Below are positions 44,302 through 53,128 of a stretch of 64,000 bases of DNA, in pieces. Both the position numbers and the translations under genes were made by a program. This DNA is from Nocardiopsis sp. CNR-923 (lineage in GTDB: Bacteria > Actinomycetota > Actinomycetes > Streptosporangiales > Streptosporangiaceae). The notes beneath the pieces are model-generated. The model was not told the DNA's origin. It saw nothing but the letters and a program-made list of their open reading frames with translations, and searched no databases. Each line of letters begins with the position of its first letter. Positions within the stretch are counted from its first letter, which is position 1. The stretch is taken from positions 62,001 to 126,000 of the forward strand of contig NZ_MKKC01000011.1 of NCBI RefSeq assembly GCF_001942255.1, given 5' to 3'.

Positions 44302-45812
44302 ACGGCGTACTCGGGCGTCCCCGGGCCGCGCTGGTGTGGGAGGCGCGCACCCACGCCAGGCACGGCACGGCGGTCGCGGCCGCAGGCCTGGCGCTGGTGT
44401 GGGCCGCCGTCGTGCACGTGCTCCCCGAGGCGCCGGGCCGCACGGTCGCCGGGCTGCTGCTGTACCTGGACACCGCCGGGTTCGGCGTGCTGTTCGTCGC
44501 GGTCCTCATGCTCGGCGAGCGCACCAGTGGGGCGTGGGCGGCGCTGGCGGTGAGCCCCTTGGGCGCGGGGGAGTACCTGACCGCCCGGCTGGTGGCGTTC
44601 ACGGTGATCGCCGCGGTGGCCGCCGTGCCGATCACGGCCGCCGCGCGTCCCGTCGGCGGTCTGGCCGGTGCGGTCGTGGCGGTGGCGGGCACAGCACTGC
44701 TCGCCGTGTCGCTGTGCGCGGTGTCGGTGGCCGCGTGCGCGTTCGCGCGGGACGTCGCCACTCTGATGGCCGTGGTTCCCCTCTGCCTGGGGCCGTTGCT
44801 GGTGCCGCCGCTGCTGGTCGCGGCGGGCGTGGCCGACCATCCGCTCCTGTACGCCGTTCCGAGCACGGCCGCCCACACGCTGGTGCGCTGGGGACTGGAC
44901 CCCGGATCCGTGCCGGTGCCGGGGACGGCGGTTCCGGTGTTGGCGGCGGTCGCCGTGCTCGCGGCGGCCGGGGCCTGCCTGTGGGCGCGGTGGGCGCTGG
45001 TGCGGGCGCGCGCGGTCGAGGGGTCCCGGCCGCGGTGGAGCCGTGTCCGCTGGGGTGGGCGCCCCAGCCGCGGCCCTCGTGTGGCGGGGCGTCCCGTGCG
45101 GGTGCTGACGTGGGTGGACCTGCGTCGCGCGGGCACCGACGGCATGGTGTGGGCGCTGCTGGCCGGGCCGGTGGTGGTGGCCCTGGGGCTGCGCGCGGGC
45201 CTGGCGTTCGTGTCGGATCTTCCCGTGGCGGCGGGTGTCGACGTGGCGGGGTGGCGCCCGGTGCTCCTGTCGGCTCTGGTCCTTCTGCACGTGCCGATGA
45301 TGGCCGGGTCGGCGGTGGCGTTGCGTGCGGTGGAGGACCGGGAACGGGGCGCCTTGGCCCTGTGGGGGGCCTCCCCACTGGGCACGGGCGCCTACCTCGC
45401 CTCCCGTGCCGCGGTCGCCGCCGGGGTGGCGGTGGCGCAGCTCGCGGTCGTTCTGCCGCTCAGCGGACTGGTCGACGGCGGTGCGCGGTCGGTGGCCGGC
45501 GCGATTCCGGCCGCTGGACTCCTGGCCGCCGCACTGGCGCTGGCGGTGGTGGCGACCGCCAGGGACCGGGTGCGCGCCCTGGTCGTCCTCAAGGGCGTGG
45601 GCGTGCTCTTCGTCCTGGCGCCCGTGGCGGTGTGGGCGCTCCCCCCGCCCTGGCCGTGGTTCCTGCTGCCCCTGCCGGTGACCTGGCCCTTGGCGGCCCT
45701 GCCCGCCTACGGCCTGGCGCCGGTCGTGCCCGCCGTACTGTCCGCCACCGCGGCGGGCGTGCTGCTGGTCGTGGGCGCGTGGCGGTGGGCGTGCGCGGCG
45801 GTCGACGGGTGA
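44298..45812 (+). CDS. Fused double ABC-2-type permease
   Basis: 504 residues with two halves of about 250 residues, each with six hydrophobic helices. The first half starts LVWEARTHARHGTAVAAAGL; the second starts VRVLTWVDLRRAGTDGMVWA. Each half has an equivalent loop (ERTSGAWAALAVSPLGAGEY and EDRERGALALWGASPLGTGA), so the gene arose by duplication and fusion. In relatives such as Rv2686c/Rv2687c the halves are separate proteins. It should form a complete membrane channel with two copies of the ATPase. Confidence 0.85.
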   Translation: MNGVLGRPRAALVWEARTHARHGTAVAAAGLALVWAAVVHVLPEAPGRTVAGLLLYLDTAGFGVLFVAVLMLGERTSGAWAALAVSPLGAGEYLTARLVAFTVIAAVAAVPITAAARPVGGLAGAVVAVAGTALLAVSLCAVSVAACAFARDVATLMAVVPLCLGPLLVPPLLVAAGVADHPLLYAVPSTAAHTLVRWGLDPGSVPVPGTAVPVLAAVAVLAAAGACLWARWALVRARAVEGSRPRWSRVRWGGRPSRGPRVAGRPVRVLTWVDLRRAGTDGMVWALLAGPVVVALGLRAGLAFVSDLPVAAGVDVAGWRPVLLSALVLLHVPMMAGSAVALRAVEDRERGALALWGASPLGTGAYLASRAAVAAGVAVAQLAVVLPLSGLVDGGARSVAGAIPAAGLLAAALALAVVATARDRVRALVVLKGVGVLFVLAPVAVWALPPPWPWFLLPLPVTWPLAALPAYGLAPVVPAVLSATAAGVLLVVGAWRWACAAVDG

Positions 45813-45821
45813 GGTGCGCGC

Positions 45822-47088
45822 TCAGCTCCGCTCCGGCCGGGTCCCGTTCAGGGCGGCCTCGTCCAAGCAGACCAGGACCACCAGCGGCGCGGCCATGAGC
45901 GACGCCATGACCGCGAACACCGCGCGCAGTCCCACGAGTTCGGCGAGCAGACCGCCCAGGGCCGCGCCCAGCGGCATGGTGCCCCACGCCACCAGCCGGT
46001 AGGCGCTGTTGACCCGGCCCAGCAGGCCGTCCGGTGTGACGCGCTGGCGCAGCGACACGGTGATGACGTTCCACACGGCGATGCTCGCGCCCCCCACGAG
46101 GAATCCCGCGCCCACCAGGAACGGGTTCGAGGTCAGGGCGGGCACGCCCACGAGCGCGGCGAAGCCACGACCGACGCACGCAGCGCCCAGGCCCGGCCGA
46201 GGAGCCCCTCCACGCGGTCGGCCGTCAGGGAGCCCGCGAGACTTCCCCCCGCGATGGCGGTCAACAGCAGACCGTAGGCGGGCTCGGTCAGGCCCATCGG
46301 GGAGCCGGGACCGACCGCGAACAGCACGAAGACCGCGAACGAGGCGCTGATGGCCAGGTTGGACACACCCACCAGGACCGCGAACACGCGCAGGAGGCGG
46401 TGCCGCCACAGGAAGCGCAGTCCCTCGGCGATGTCGGCCCGCACGGTGGTGCGGGTGGAGCGTTCGACCCGGAACCGGCCGCGCACGAGCAGCAGCGCGC
46501 CCACGGCCGCCAGCCAGAGCACGGCGGGGGCGGCGAACGCCGACGCCAGACCCAGCGCCACCAGCAGTCCGCCCAGCGGAGGCCCGGCGAACTCGTTGGC
46601 GGTGAGCTCGACCGAATGCAGTCGCCCGTTGGCGCGGGAGAGCCGACCGCGTGGGACCACCTGGGGAAGGATCGACTGCGCGGAGGTGTCGTACACGGTC
46701 TCGGCGGCGCCCGCGCAGAACGCCAGGGCGTACAGCACCTCGATCGATCCGGTGTCCAGGACCGACAGCGCGGCCAGGGCGCCGAGGAGCGCGGCGCGCG
46801 CGATGTTGGCCCCGAGCATGGCGGCGCGCCGGTCGACGCGGTCGGCGAGCGCTCCGGCGGGCAGGGCCAGCAGCAGCCAGGGCAGGCCCAGAGCGAGGGT
46901 CACACCCGCCACGAGCGCGGGCGCGTCGGTGTGGGCCAGGGCGGGGCCAGCGGCAGGGCGACCTTGAGCACGCCGTCGGCCAGGTTGGACAGGCCGGACG
47001 AGGCCAGCAGGAATCCGAAGCGGGTGTCCGGGGCACGCCGGGCCGCGTCGGGGGCCGGGTCCGGTCGCAAAGGGGAGTCATTGAACAT
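45822..47088 (-). CDS. MFS transporter (enterobactin exporter/tetracycline-like), two frameshifts
   Basis: About 420 residues across three frames, 11-12 helices. FGFLLASSGLSNLADGVLKV opens it; then WLLLALPAGALADRVDRRAA (motif A), LYALAFCAGAAETVYDTSAQ, ANGRLHSVELTANEFAGPPL and, in the last frame, IAVWNVITVSLRQRVTPDGL. These blocks are typical of the EntS/MFS_3 group of exporters. Breaks near 46943-46946 and 46178-46181 each fit one missing base. ATG at 47088. It is divergent from an ArsR-like regulator that probably controls it. Confidence 0.83.
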
Positions 47089-47107
47089 AAATCGAGAATG
47101 ACCGATC

Positions 47108-47125
47108 GATTGAGAAAAATCAATC
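47108..47125. promoter_or_regulatory. Operator between MFS gene and ArsR-like regulator
   Basis: Inverted repeat GATTGA-GAAAAA-TCAATC in an AT-rich 80-base divergent region. A -10 like TAGGCT (47157-47162) lies 6 bases before the regulator's ATG, so that gene is probably leaderless. Confidence 0.6.
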
Positions 47126-47168
47126 TCGATGAGTTCCCGACCCCGCCTCCGTTCGTTAGGCTGTCGCC

Positions 47169-47723
47169 ATGGTTGAGCTGGAGAACGGCGGCGACACGGT
47201 TCCCGCTGGGAGAGGTCGGCGGCGCCCGGCGACCGTGCGCGAGGCCAAGGCCCTGGCGCACCCGTTGCGCGTACGGATCCTGCGGCTGTGCCTGCACCGA
47301 GAGCTGACCAACAAGGAGCTCGCCGACCGGCTCGACACCACTCCGGGCACGGTGCTCTACCACGTCCGCCAGCTCGTCGACGCGGGCCTGCTCACCGCCG
47401 CGCCCGTGCGTACCGGCGACAGCGGAGCGTTGGAGAAGCCCTATCGATCCACGGGCCAGACCTGGTGGCTCTCGCTCGCAGACGCCCAGGACGAGTCCGC
47501 CGCCGCGCCCCTGGCCGCCTTCCAGGAGGAGCTGGGCGAGGCCGGGCCGGAGTCGGTGCGCGCGTTCTCCCGGTTCGTCCTGCACCTGTCCGACGAGGAC
47601 GTCGCCGAACTCGACCGGCGCATCGTCGCCGTCCTGGACGAGTTCGTCGCCACCGACGACGAGCGCCGCGACCAGCCCCTGTGCGGCGGGTTGTTCGTCC
47701 TTCACCGGCCCGCCGGGTCCTGA
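47169..47723 (+). CDS. ArsR-like winged-helix regulator
   Basis: 184 residues. The winged helix spans residues 20-85: REAKALAHPLRVRILRLCLH, ELADRLDTTPGTVLYHVRQL, VDAGLLTAAPV. The C-terminal helix pair (ESVRAFSRFVLHLSDEDVAE) is a dimer/effector region. The ATG is at the first base after a leaderless promoter. It sits 80 bases from the divergent MFS gene, with an inverted repeat between; likely a repressor of that exporter. Confidence 0.88.
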   Translation: MVELENGGDTVPAGRGRRRPATVREAKALAHPLRVRILRLCLHRELTNKELADRLDTTPGTVLYHVRQLVDAGLLTAAPVRTGDSGALEKPYRSTGQTWWLSLADAQDESAAAPLAAFQEELGEAGPESVRAFSRFVLHLSDEDVAELDRRIVAVLDEFVATDDERRDQPLCGGLFVLHRPAGS

Positions 47724-48150
47724 TGCGGGCTCCGCGGAAGGTCTGTTGCCGCGGCGGTCAGACCTCGTGCTCGGGGTTCGACCTATGGCCCAGGTCCAGG
47801 AGCTGGTCCTCGCCGGGAGGTACCCGTCAAGGGGTCTCGGTGCTCTCGATGGTGCCGTGACCGGGCTGATCGCACCCGGTCAGCCCGTGAGAGCTTGACC
47901 GCGGCTGGGGCTGTCTGACCGTCAGCGCGGTGGCCGGCGCACCGGGTGCGGGACGAACGAGTGCGGCGACCGGGTCAGGGCCGCGGCGTACCGCGCTCGT
48001 GGACGGGTCTGGACCACGGCCGAGGGCCGAACCACCCGACGTCAGCCCCGTCGGTGCGTCGCCGTCGTTCCCGGCCCAGCGCGTCCCAGGCCTTCTCCCG
48101 CGTCACCGAGACGGCGCCCTGGTTCTGGTGGACGATCCCCGCTGGGAGCC
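47724..48150. other. Intergenic region, 427 bases, no convincing gene
   Basis: A short frame from ATG 47785 (37 codons, MAQVQELVLAGRYPSRGLGA) has no binding site and no similarity. A hairpin TGACCGGG/CCCGGTCA at 47858-47882 may end transcription of the regulator or of the convergent CGNR gene. Confidence 0.4.
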
Positions 48151-48747
48151 TCACTCCGTTCCCGTTCCGGAACGCCGGGCGTAGGCGCGGGCCGCACGGG
48201 CGCGGTCGCCGCAACGGGTCGAGCACCAGTGCCGACGGCCGTGCCGGACCAGGTACCGGTTGCAGGGGGCGGAGCCGCAGGCGGTGAGACGCTGGGCGTC
48301 CGCACTCGTGAGCAGGTCGGCGGCGTCGGCGGCGAGGGTCGCCAGGGCGTGGTCGAGGATCCGCGTGGTGGGGCGGGGCGTGGCGCGGTAGGGGCCGGAC
48401 GTGTCCTCCCACAGCAGCAACGGGGCGGTGGGGACGCGGGTCAGCTCGTCGTTGACGGCGCTCAGGGCGGCGGGCGGGGCGGGCAGTCCGCGGGTGCGTG
48501 CGGCGAACAGCGCCCTGACCTGCTCGCGGAGCGCGCGCAGCCGCGACGCGCGCATCTGGCGCATGTCGGTGTCCGCCGGGGCCAGGTCGTGCTCGGTCAG
48601 CCACCGCCTCGCCGCCGGGACCGTGTCCAGGAGGTCGACGAAGCGTCCTGCCGGAAGTGCGATGACGGTGTTGACGAGGGCGAGGGAGGAGTACCGCTCC
48701 TCGCCCGGCGCGGGCAGCAGCTCAAGCTCGGCGGTGGGGTCTTCCAT
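48151..48747 (-). CDS. CGNR zinc-finger/ABATE-domain protein
   Basis: 198 residues. The N-terminal ABATE-like domain (ALVNTVIALPAGRFVDLLDT, RLRALREQVRALFAAR) is followed by a C-terminal CGNR zinc finger: CGSAPCNRYLVR, then HWCSTRCGDRARAARAYARR. These proteins are putative stress-induced transcription regulators of actinobacteria. I prefer ATG 48747 to the one at 48756: a TAGCAT -10 box sits 7 bases before it. It is divergent from a metallo-hydrolase gene, with repeated half-sites between them, so it may regulate both. Confidence 0.82.
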   Translation of the reverse strand: MEDPTAELELLPAPGEERYSSLALVNTVIALPAGRFVDLLDTVPAARRWLTEHDLAPADTDMRQMRASRLRALREQVRALFAARTRGLPAPPAALSAVNDELTRVPTAPLLLWEDTSGPYRATPRPTTRILDHALATLAADAADLLTSADAQRLTACGSAPCNRYLVRHGRRHWCSTRCGDRARAARAYARRSGTGTE

Positions 48748-48783
48748 GGGTCTCATGCTACGGCGTACGGCCGCCCAGAAAGA

Positions 48784-48840
48784 TCACGTTTGAACTTGCC
48801 TTCAACCGTGAGACTCATCTACGCTCGCATCACGGTTGAA
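48784..48840. promoter_or_regulatory. Three operator half-sites between CGNR gene and metallo-hydrolase
   Basis: TTCAACCGTGA (48801-48811) and TCACGGTTGAA (48830-48840) form a perfect 11-bp inverted repeat with an 18-base spacer. A third, near-identical site TCACGTTTGAA lies at 48784-48794, facing the first. The block sits 30 bases before the metallo-hydrolase ATG. Confidence 0.75.
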
Positions 48841-48869
48841 AACGTATCTATCCGTGAGGTGTTTCCTTC

Positions 48870-49661
48870 ATGTCCTCGTCCTCCACGACGGCCGCCCACG
48901 TCCCCGTCCGCGTCTTCGGCGGTCCGACCGCCCTGTTCGAGTACGGCGGCCTGCGCTTCCTGACCGACCCGACCTTCGACGGTCCCGGCGACTACCCCAC
49001 GCCGGCCGGTGTGACCCTCACCAAGACAGCCCCCGCCACGGGCACGCCCGCCGACCTCGGCCGGGTGGACGCGGTGCTGCTCTCCCACGACGAGCACGCC
49101 GACAACCTCGACGTCTCCGGCCGCGCGCTGCTGGCCGACGTTCCGCTCACCCTGACCACCACCGGCGGCGGCCAGCGACTCGGGGGAAAGGCCACGGGCC
49201 TGGCGGACTGGGAGTCCGTCGAACTGGAGCGCCCCGGGGGCGGCACCGTCACCGTGACCGCCGTCCCCGCCGTGCACGGCCCGGCTCCGCGTGAGGAGGT
49301 CGAACCGATCGCCGGGCAGGTCGTCGGCTTCGTCCTGACCGGAGAGGGACTGCCCACCGTCTACGTCAGCGGCGACAACGCCTCGCTCGACCGGGTCCGC
49401 GAGATCGCCGACCGCTTCGCCCCGGTCGACACCGCCCTCCTGTTCGCCGGCGCGCCACGGTCCCCCGGTCTCTTCGACGAACTGCCCCTGGTCCTCGACA
49501 GCGCCCAGGCCGCCGAGGCGAGCCGCGTCCTCGGCGCACGTCGAGTGGTGCCGGTCCACTACGAGGGCTGGGCCCACTTCACGGAAGGCCGCGCGGACCT
49601 GGAAGCCGCCTTCGACGAGGCCGGACTGACCGACCGGCTGGACTGGGGCAGCCGGGGCTGA
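48870..49661 (+). CDS. Metallo-beta-lactamase-fold hydrolase (UlaG-like)
   Basis: 263 residues. YGGLRFLTDPTFDGPGDY and VLLSHDEHADNLDVSGRALL carry the metal-binding motif (S-H-x-x-H-x-D); the second ligand region is PAVHGP and the third is YVSGDNAS. This is the beta-lactamase-like/UlaG lactonase branch. It should hydrolyse an ester or lactone in the cytosol. ATG has GTGAGG about 10 bases upstream. The three half-sites upstream, shared with the divergent CGNR gene, suggest inducible expression. Confidence 0.85.
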   Translation: MSSSSTTAAHVPVRVFGGPTALFEYGGLRFLTDPTFDGPGDYPTPAGVTLTKTAPATGTPADLGRVDAVLLSHDEHADNLDVSGRALLADVPLTLTTTGGGQRLGGKATGLADWESVELERPGGGTVTVTAVPAVHGPAPREEVEPIAGQVVGFVLTGEGLPTVYVSGDNASLDRVREIADRFAPVDTALLFAGAPRSPGLFDELPLVLDSAQAAEASRVLGARRVVPVHYEGWAHFTEGRADLEAAFDEAGLTDRLDWGSRG

Positions 49662-49850
49662 CCGTGCCCCGGGCGAGCGGCGGCTCACCGCGCGGCCGCG
49701 TCCGTCGGCTCGGTGGCGTTGCGGAGGGCCGGCGTTCCCCCTGGGCGAGCGAGGCGCGCGCCGTCGGGAATCGCGTGTGAGCATGGGCCGAGTTCGTCCC
49801 GTCCGTGCGCCCCGGTTCCGGTCCTGCCCTGGGTGGGATTCAGGCTCAGA
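49662..49850. other. Intergenic region between convergent genes
   Basis: About 190 bases, no gene recognised and no strong hairpin. Confidence 0.35.
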
Positions 49851-52162
49851 TCAGAACCGGAGCCAGGTCCCCGCCAGCCCCCGCCGCCCCTCACCGGGAG
49901 CAGACCAGTCGCACACCCCGTCCGCGAACACCCGCGCCGCGCGCTCGGCCTGTTCCTGCGTGAACTCGGCCGGGTGCGCGTCGGCGTCGAAGGGCACCCG
50001 GCGGCACCGGATCACGTCCGAGGTCACCGGCGCGCCCGCGACCATGCGCGGCGACGCGTGCGTCGGGAAGGCCTCGGCGCAGGCGTCCCCGCTACCGGTT
50101 CCCAGGGGCAGCTGCTCGCCGACCACCCGCCGCCGGGGCCCGTCGCCCACCCAGCAAGCGTCGGTCAGCCACACGGGCCTCGCGGCGCGGATGTGCTCCA
50201 TGGCGGGCCGCTCCGGGGCGCGCCTGCGCCGCTCCAGCACCCCCGTCGCCCAGGCGTCCAGCTCCCTCAGCGCCCGCCCGGCCACCGGCGCCGCAGCCGA
50301 GAACCCGCCCGACCCCCGCCCCTCGACCAGCATCACGTGGTTGTCGACGGAGCCGTTGGCCGCGCGCAGCCGCTCGCGGGTGGCGAACGAGTGGTAGCGC
50401 ATGTGCACGTCGCCGTCCGGGGAGTCGTCGGTGTAGGTGCGGTGGTCCACGACCGGGATGCGCGACAGACCCGCTCCGCCCGCCAGCACCCTGCCGGTGC
50501 GGTAGGCGACCTCGGTCGCGGCGGGATCGGCCCCCGTGCGCGCGGCCACCACGTGCCCGTCGGCGTCGAGCCCGCCGACGTGCTCGTTCAGGTGCAGGAA
50601 CTCGTCCACGCCGATCGTCCCGTCCAACAGCGCCCCGAGCCCGTACTGCACGCCGACGTTGTCCAGCGGACGCCGGGGCAGGCCGGTGTACGGATCCGTG
50701 CCGTACACGTTGACCGTGTGCGCGAACAGCTCGCAGCGGGCTCCGCCGGGGTTGCGCTCGGGGTGGTAGCGCAGTTCCCCGGGAACCCGCGCCCGACACA
50801 CGCCCCGGGGGTCGATCCGCACCGCCTCCCCGGCCATGCGTGCGAGGCTCCGCCACGTCGGGAACCCCGAGACCGCCAGCCGCTGGTCGCGGGTGAGCGC
50901 GTCCGGGTGCTCACGGGCGTAGGCGTCGAGCAGTAGCGCGTCCGCCGCCGCCGGGACGAGCGAGGTCAGCACGTCGGGAAAGCTCTGGGAGACCAGGACG
51001 CCGTCCAGGAGCCCCGGGTAGTTGTCGGCGATCTGGTGGGACTGGTACGCGCCGCCGGAGGACCCCCAGCCGAGGGTGAGGTCGGGGGAGCCGTGGGCCA
51101 GGACGAAACGCTCGCGGACCGCCGCCATGGTCTCGGCGGCGAGCAGGTCGTTGCAGTTGAACCCGAACACGTTGAGCGTGGCGGAGGCGACCGCGTACCC
51201 CTGGGAGAGCATCCCGGCGTCGAGCACCCCGGCTGTGCGCGAGCCCTGCACGAACCAGCCGCCCTTGCAGCCGCCGCCGAACTTGTACACCAGCCTCCGG
51301 TTCCAGCCCTCGGGCGCGTGCCAGGGGTCGGGTTCCGCCGCGCCCGGGGTGAACAGCGTCGCCGTCTCGTAGATCGCCCGGTTGGCGGTCCCGGTCTCCA
51401 CCCGCACGGTGAAGGGGACCCGCGCGCCCGTGGAGGTGGTGGTCCGTGCGGCGTCGCCCGGAACGCGGCCGGGGTCGGGCATCGCCGCCCACGCGCCGCC
51501 GGCGGTCCGGTACATGTGCCGGACCACGGTGGGGGCGGAGCAGTCCTCGTCCAGGGGCGCGCCGAGCGTGCCGCCGCCGTGCAGGGCGAAGACGTCGGTC
51601 TCACACGCGAACGGGCTCTCGTGCGGACCGGAGAACACCGGTCCCGACGCCGGGTGGTTGGTGACCGCCAGCCGGGTCCGCCGCCGCCCCAGCGCCGCCA
51701 CCAGGGTGGCGCGCCCCTCGGGCAGCCCGGCGACCACCCCCTCCAGTGCGGGCCCGACGCCCTCCAGGTGGACCGTCGCCAGGCGCCGGTGACGTCCCGG
51801 CCGTCGACTCTGAGCCGGGCCCGGCCCGGGTCGGCACCGGCCGGCAGGCCGATCCGGACCAGGGCGGTGCCGCCCATGACCGCGTCGGCCCGGGAGGAGA
51901 GCACCTGGAGCGTCGGCCGACCCGCGCCGCCCGCGGCGGGGGGCGCGATCGCGGGGGCCGCCGACGGCGCCAGGACGGCGGCCAAGGCCCCGACGGCGTT
52001 CTGGGGGGCGGGCGGGGCCCCGGAGACGGTGAACACGGCGGCGCACAGGGCGGCTCCGGCGCCGACGAGGACGCGTCTGACGCGCGGTGTCACCACGGGC
52101 GTTCTCGGGGCGGATCGGCCGCGGGTGCCGCGGCCGGAGGCCGCTGGGGATCGCTCACGCAC
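49851..52162 (-). CDS. Secreted DUF6351 family protein, frameshifted
   Basis: About 770 residues. The N-terminus has Arg-rich residues, then VRRVLVGAGAALCAAVFTVS and an Ala/Pro-rich segment, a secretion signal. After the frame change at 51782-51783 the DUF6351 domain follows: TATLFTPGAAEPDPWHAPEG, FGGGCKGGWFVQG, LGWGSSGGAYQSHQIADNYP (a GxSxG-like elbow) and NVYGTDPYTGLPRRPLDNVG. The Ser elbow suggests a hydrolase of extracellular substrates; no substrate is known. The GTG at 52162 is the furthest start; a GTG at 52096 closer to the hydrophobic segment is possible. Confidence 0.8.
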
Positions 52163-52392
52163 GCCCCGATCGTGTCCACCCGGTCAGCGCGGGCGCGGGG
52201 AACACACCGGGGATGAGGCGGGCTTTGCACTCCCATGACGCCTCGGATACCCCGCACCGGGCCGAACCGAACACGCGCCCGCGCGGCGACGGAGGGCAGG
52301 CGACCACCGGTCCCCAGGCCGCCGGGGATCCGGTGGGCGCCCGCGTCAGCGCTGTGCGGCCCGAGGGCGAGGCGGGCCCGGGGCCGTGTCCG

Positions 52393-52965
52393 TCACGACC
52401 TGGCGATCCTGCGCCCGCTCACCCGGGAGGGGGTGATCTTCAGGACCTGGTCGCGCGGCCCGGCCGCCCACGGCTGGGGCATGCGTCCCTGCGGAAGCCG
52501 GGCGAGCTCCCCGGCGTCGCGGACCCACCGGCACCGCCCGGAGGTCAGCACGCTCCACCCCTCGCGCCGGTCCTCGTCGAAGTGGTCGACCTCGAACGAG
52601 GCGTACCCGCGCCCGTGGCGCATGATGGTCCCCGCCAGCGTGGACCGGAACACGATCGTGTCGCCGGTCATGAGGTAGTTCACCGGCAGGACCGTCGGCG
52701 CGGCGTCGCCCTCGATGGTGAAGGCCACGCGGCCGATGGTGTGCGAGGCCAGCAGGTTGAGGCAGGTCTGCCGCTCCAGGACGGTGAAACTGGCCGCGGC
52801 GTCACCCTCGGCGAGGTCGGCTCCCGTCAGGAGCTCGTCCTCCTCGCCGAGCCGGGCGGTGCCCTCCATGACGTCGGCGGGCTGGCGCTGCTCCGGCGGA
52901 GAGGCCGGCGTCGTGGCCGCCCCCAGCCCTGGGGAATCCGCGCCCGCTCCGCGTGTTCCTTCCAT
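52393..52965 (-). CDS. Pyridoxamine 5'-phosphate oxidase-like flavin-binding protein
   Basis: 190 residues. After a 60-residue low-complexity N-terminus comes the split-barrel domain: LLASHTIGRVAFTIEGDAAP, LPVNYLMTGDTIVFRSTLAG, GYASFEVDHFDEDRREGWSV. This is the PNPOx-like family that binds FMN, F420 or haem; many members reduce or sense small molecules. The ATG at 52965 has AGGAGG 6 bases upstream. It is monocistronic. The exact cofactor cannot be told from this sequence. Confidence 0.87.
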   Translation of the reverse strand: MEGTRGAGADSPGLGAATTPASPPEQRQPADVMEGTARLGEEDELLTGADLAEGDAAASFTVLERQTCLNLLASHTIGRVAFTIEGDAAPTVLPVNYLMTGDTIVFRSTLAGTIMRHGRGYASFEVDHFDEDRREGWSVLTSGRCRWVRDAGELARLPQGRMPQPWAAGPRDQVLKITPSRVSGRRIARS

Positions 52966-53128
52966 CACGAGCCTCCTGACATGGTGCCTTCCTCTCGTCC
53001 CTCGCCGTGCGCGCCGACCGGAGCCCGAAGGCGCGGCCCCACGGTTGTGACGGCGAGGGCTTGCACTGATCGCCTACCCGGTCGGACGCCGACTCAAACG
53101 AGAGCCCGGTCTCGTTGGCGGGACGCGG

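Noticed and set aside
47930-48184. Short open frames in 47.7-48.15 kb
   Set aside because: No ribosome binding sites, no similarity, and codon bias is not coding-like.
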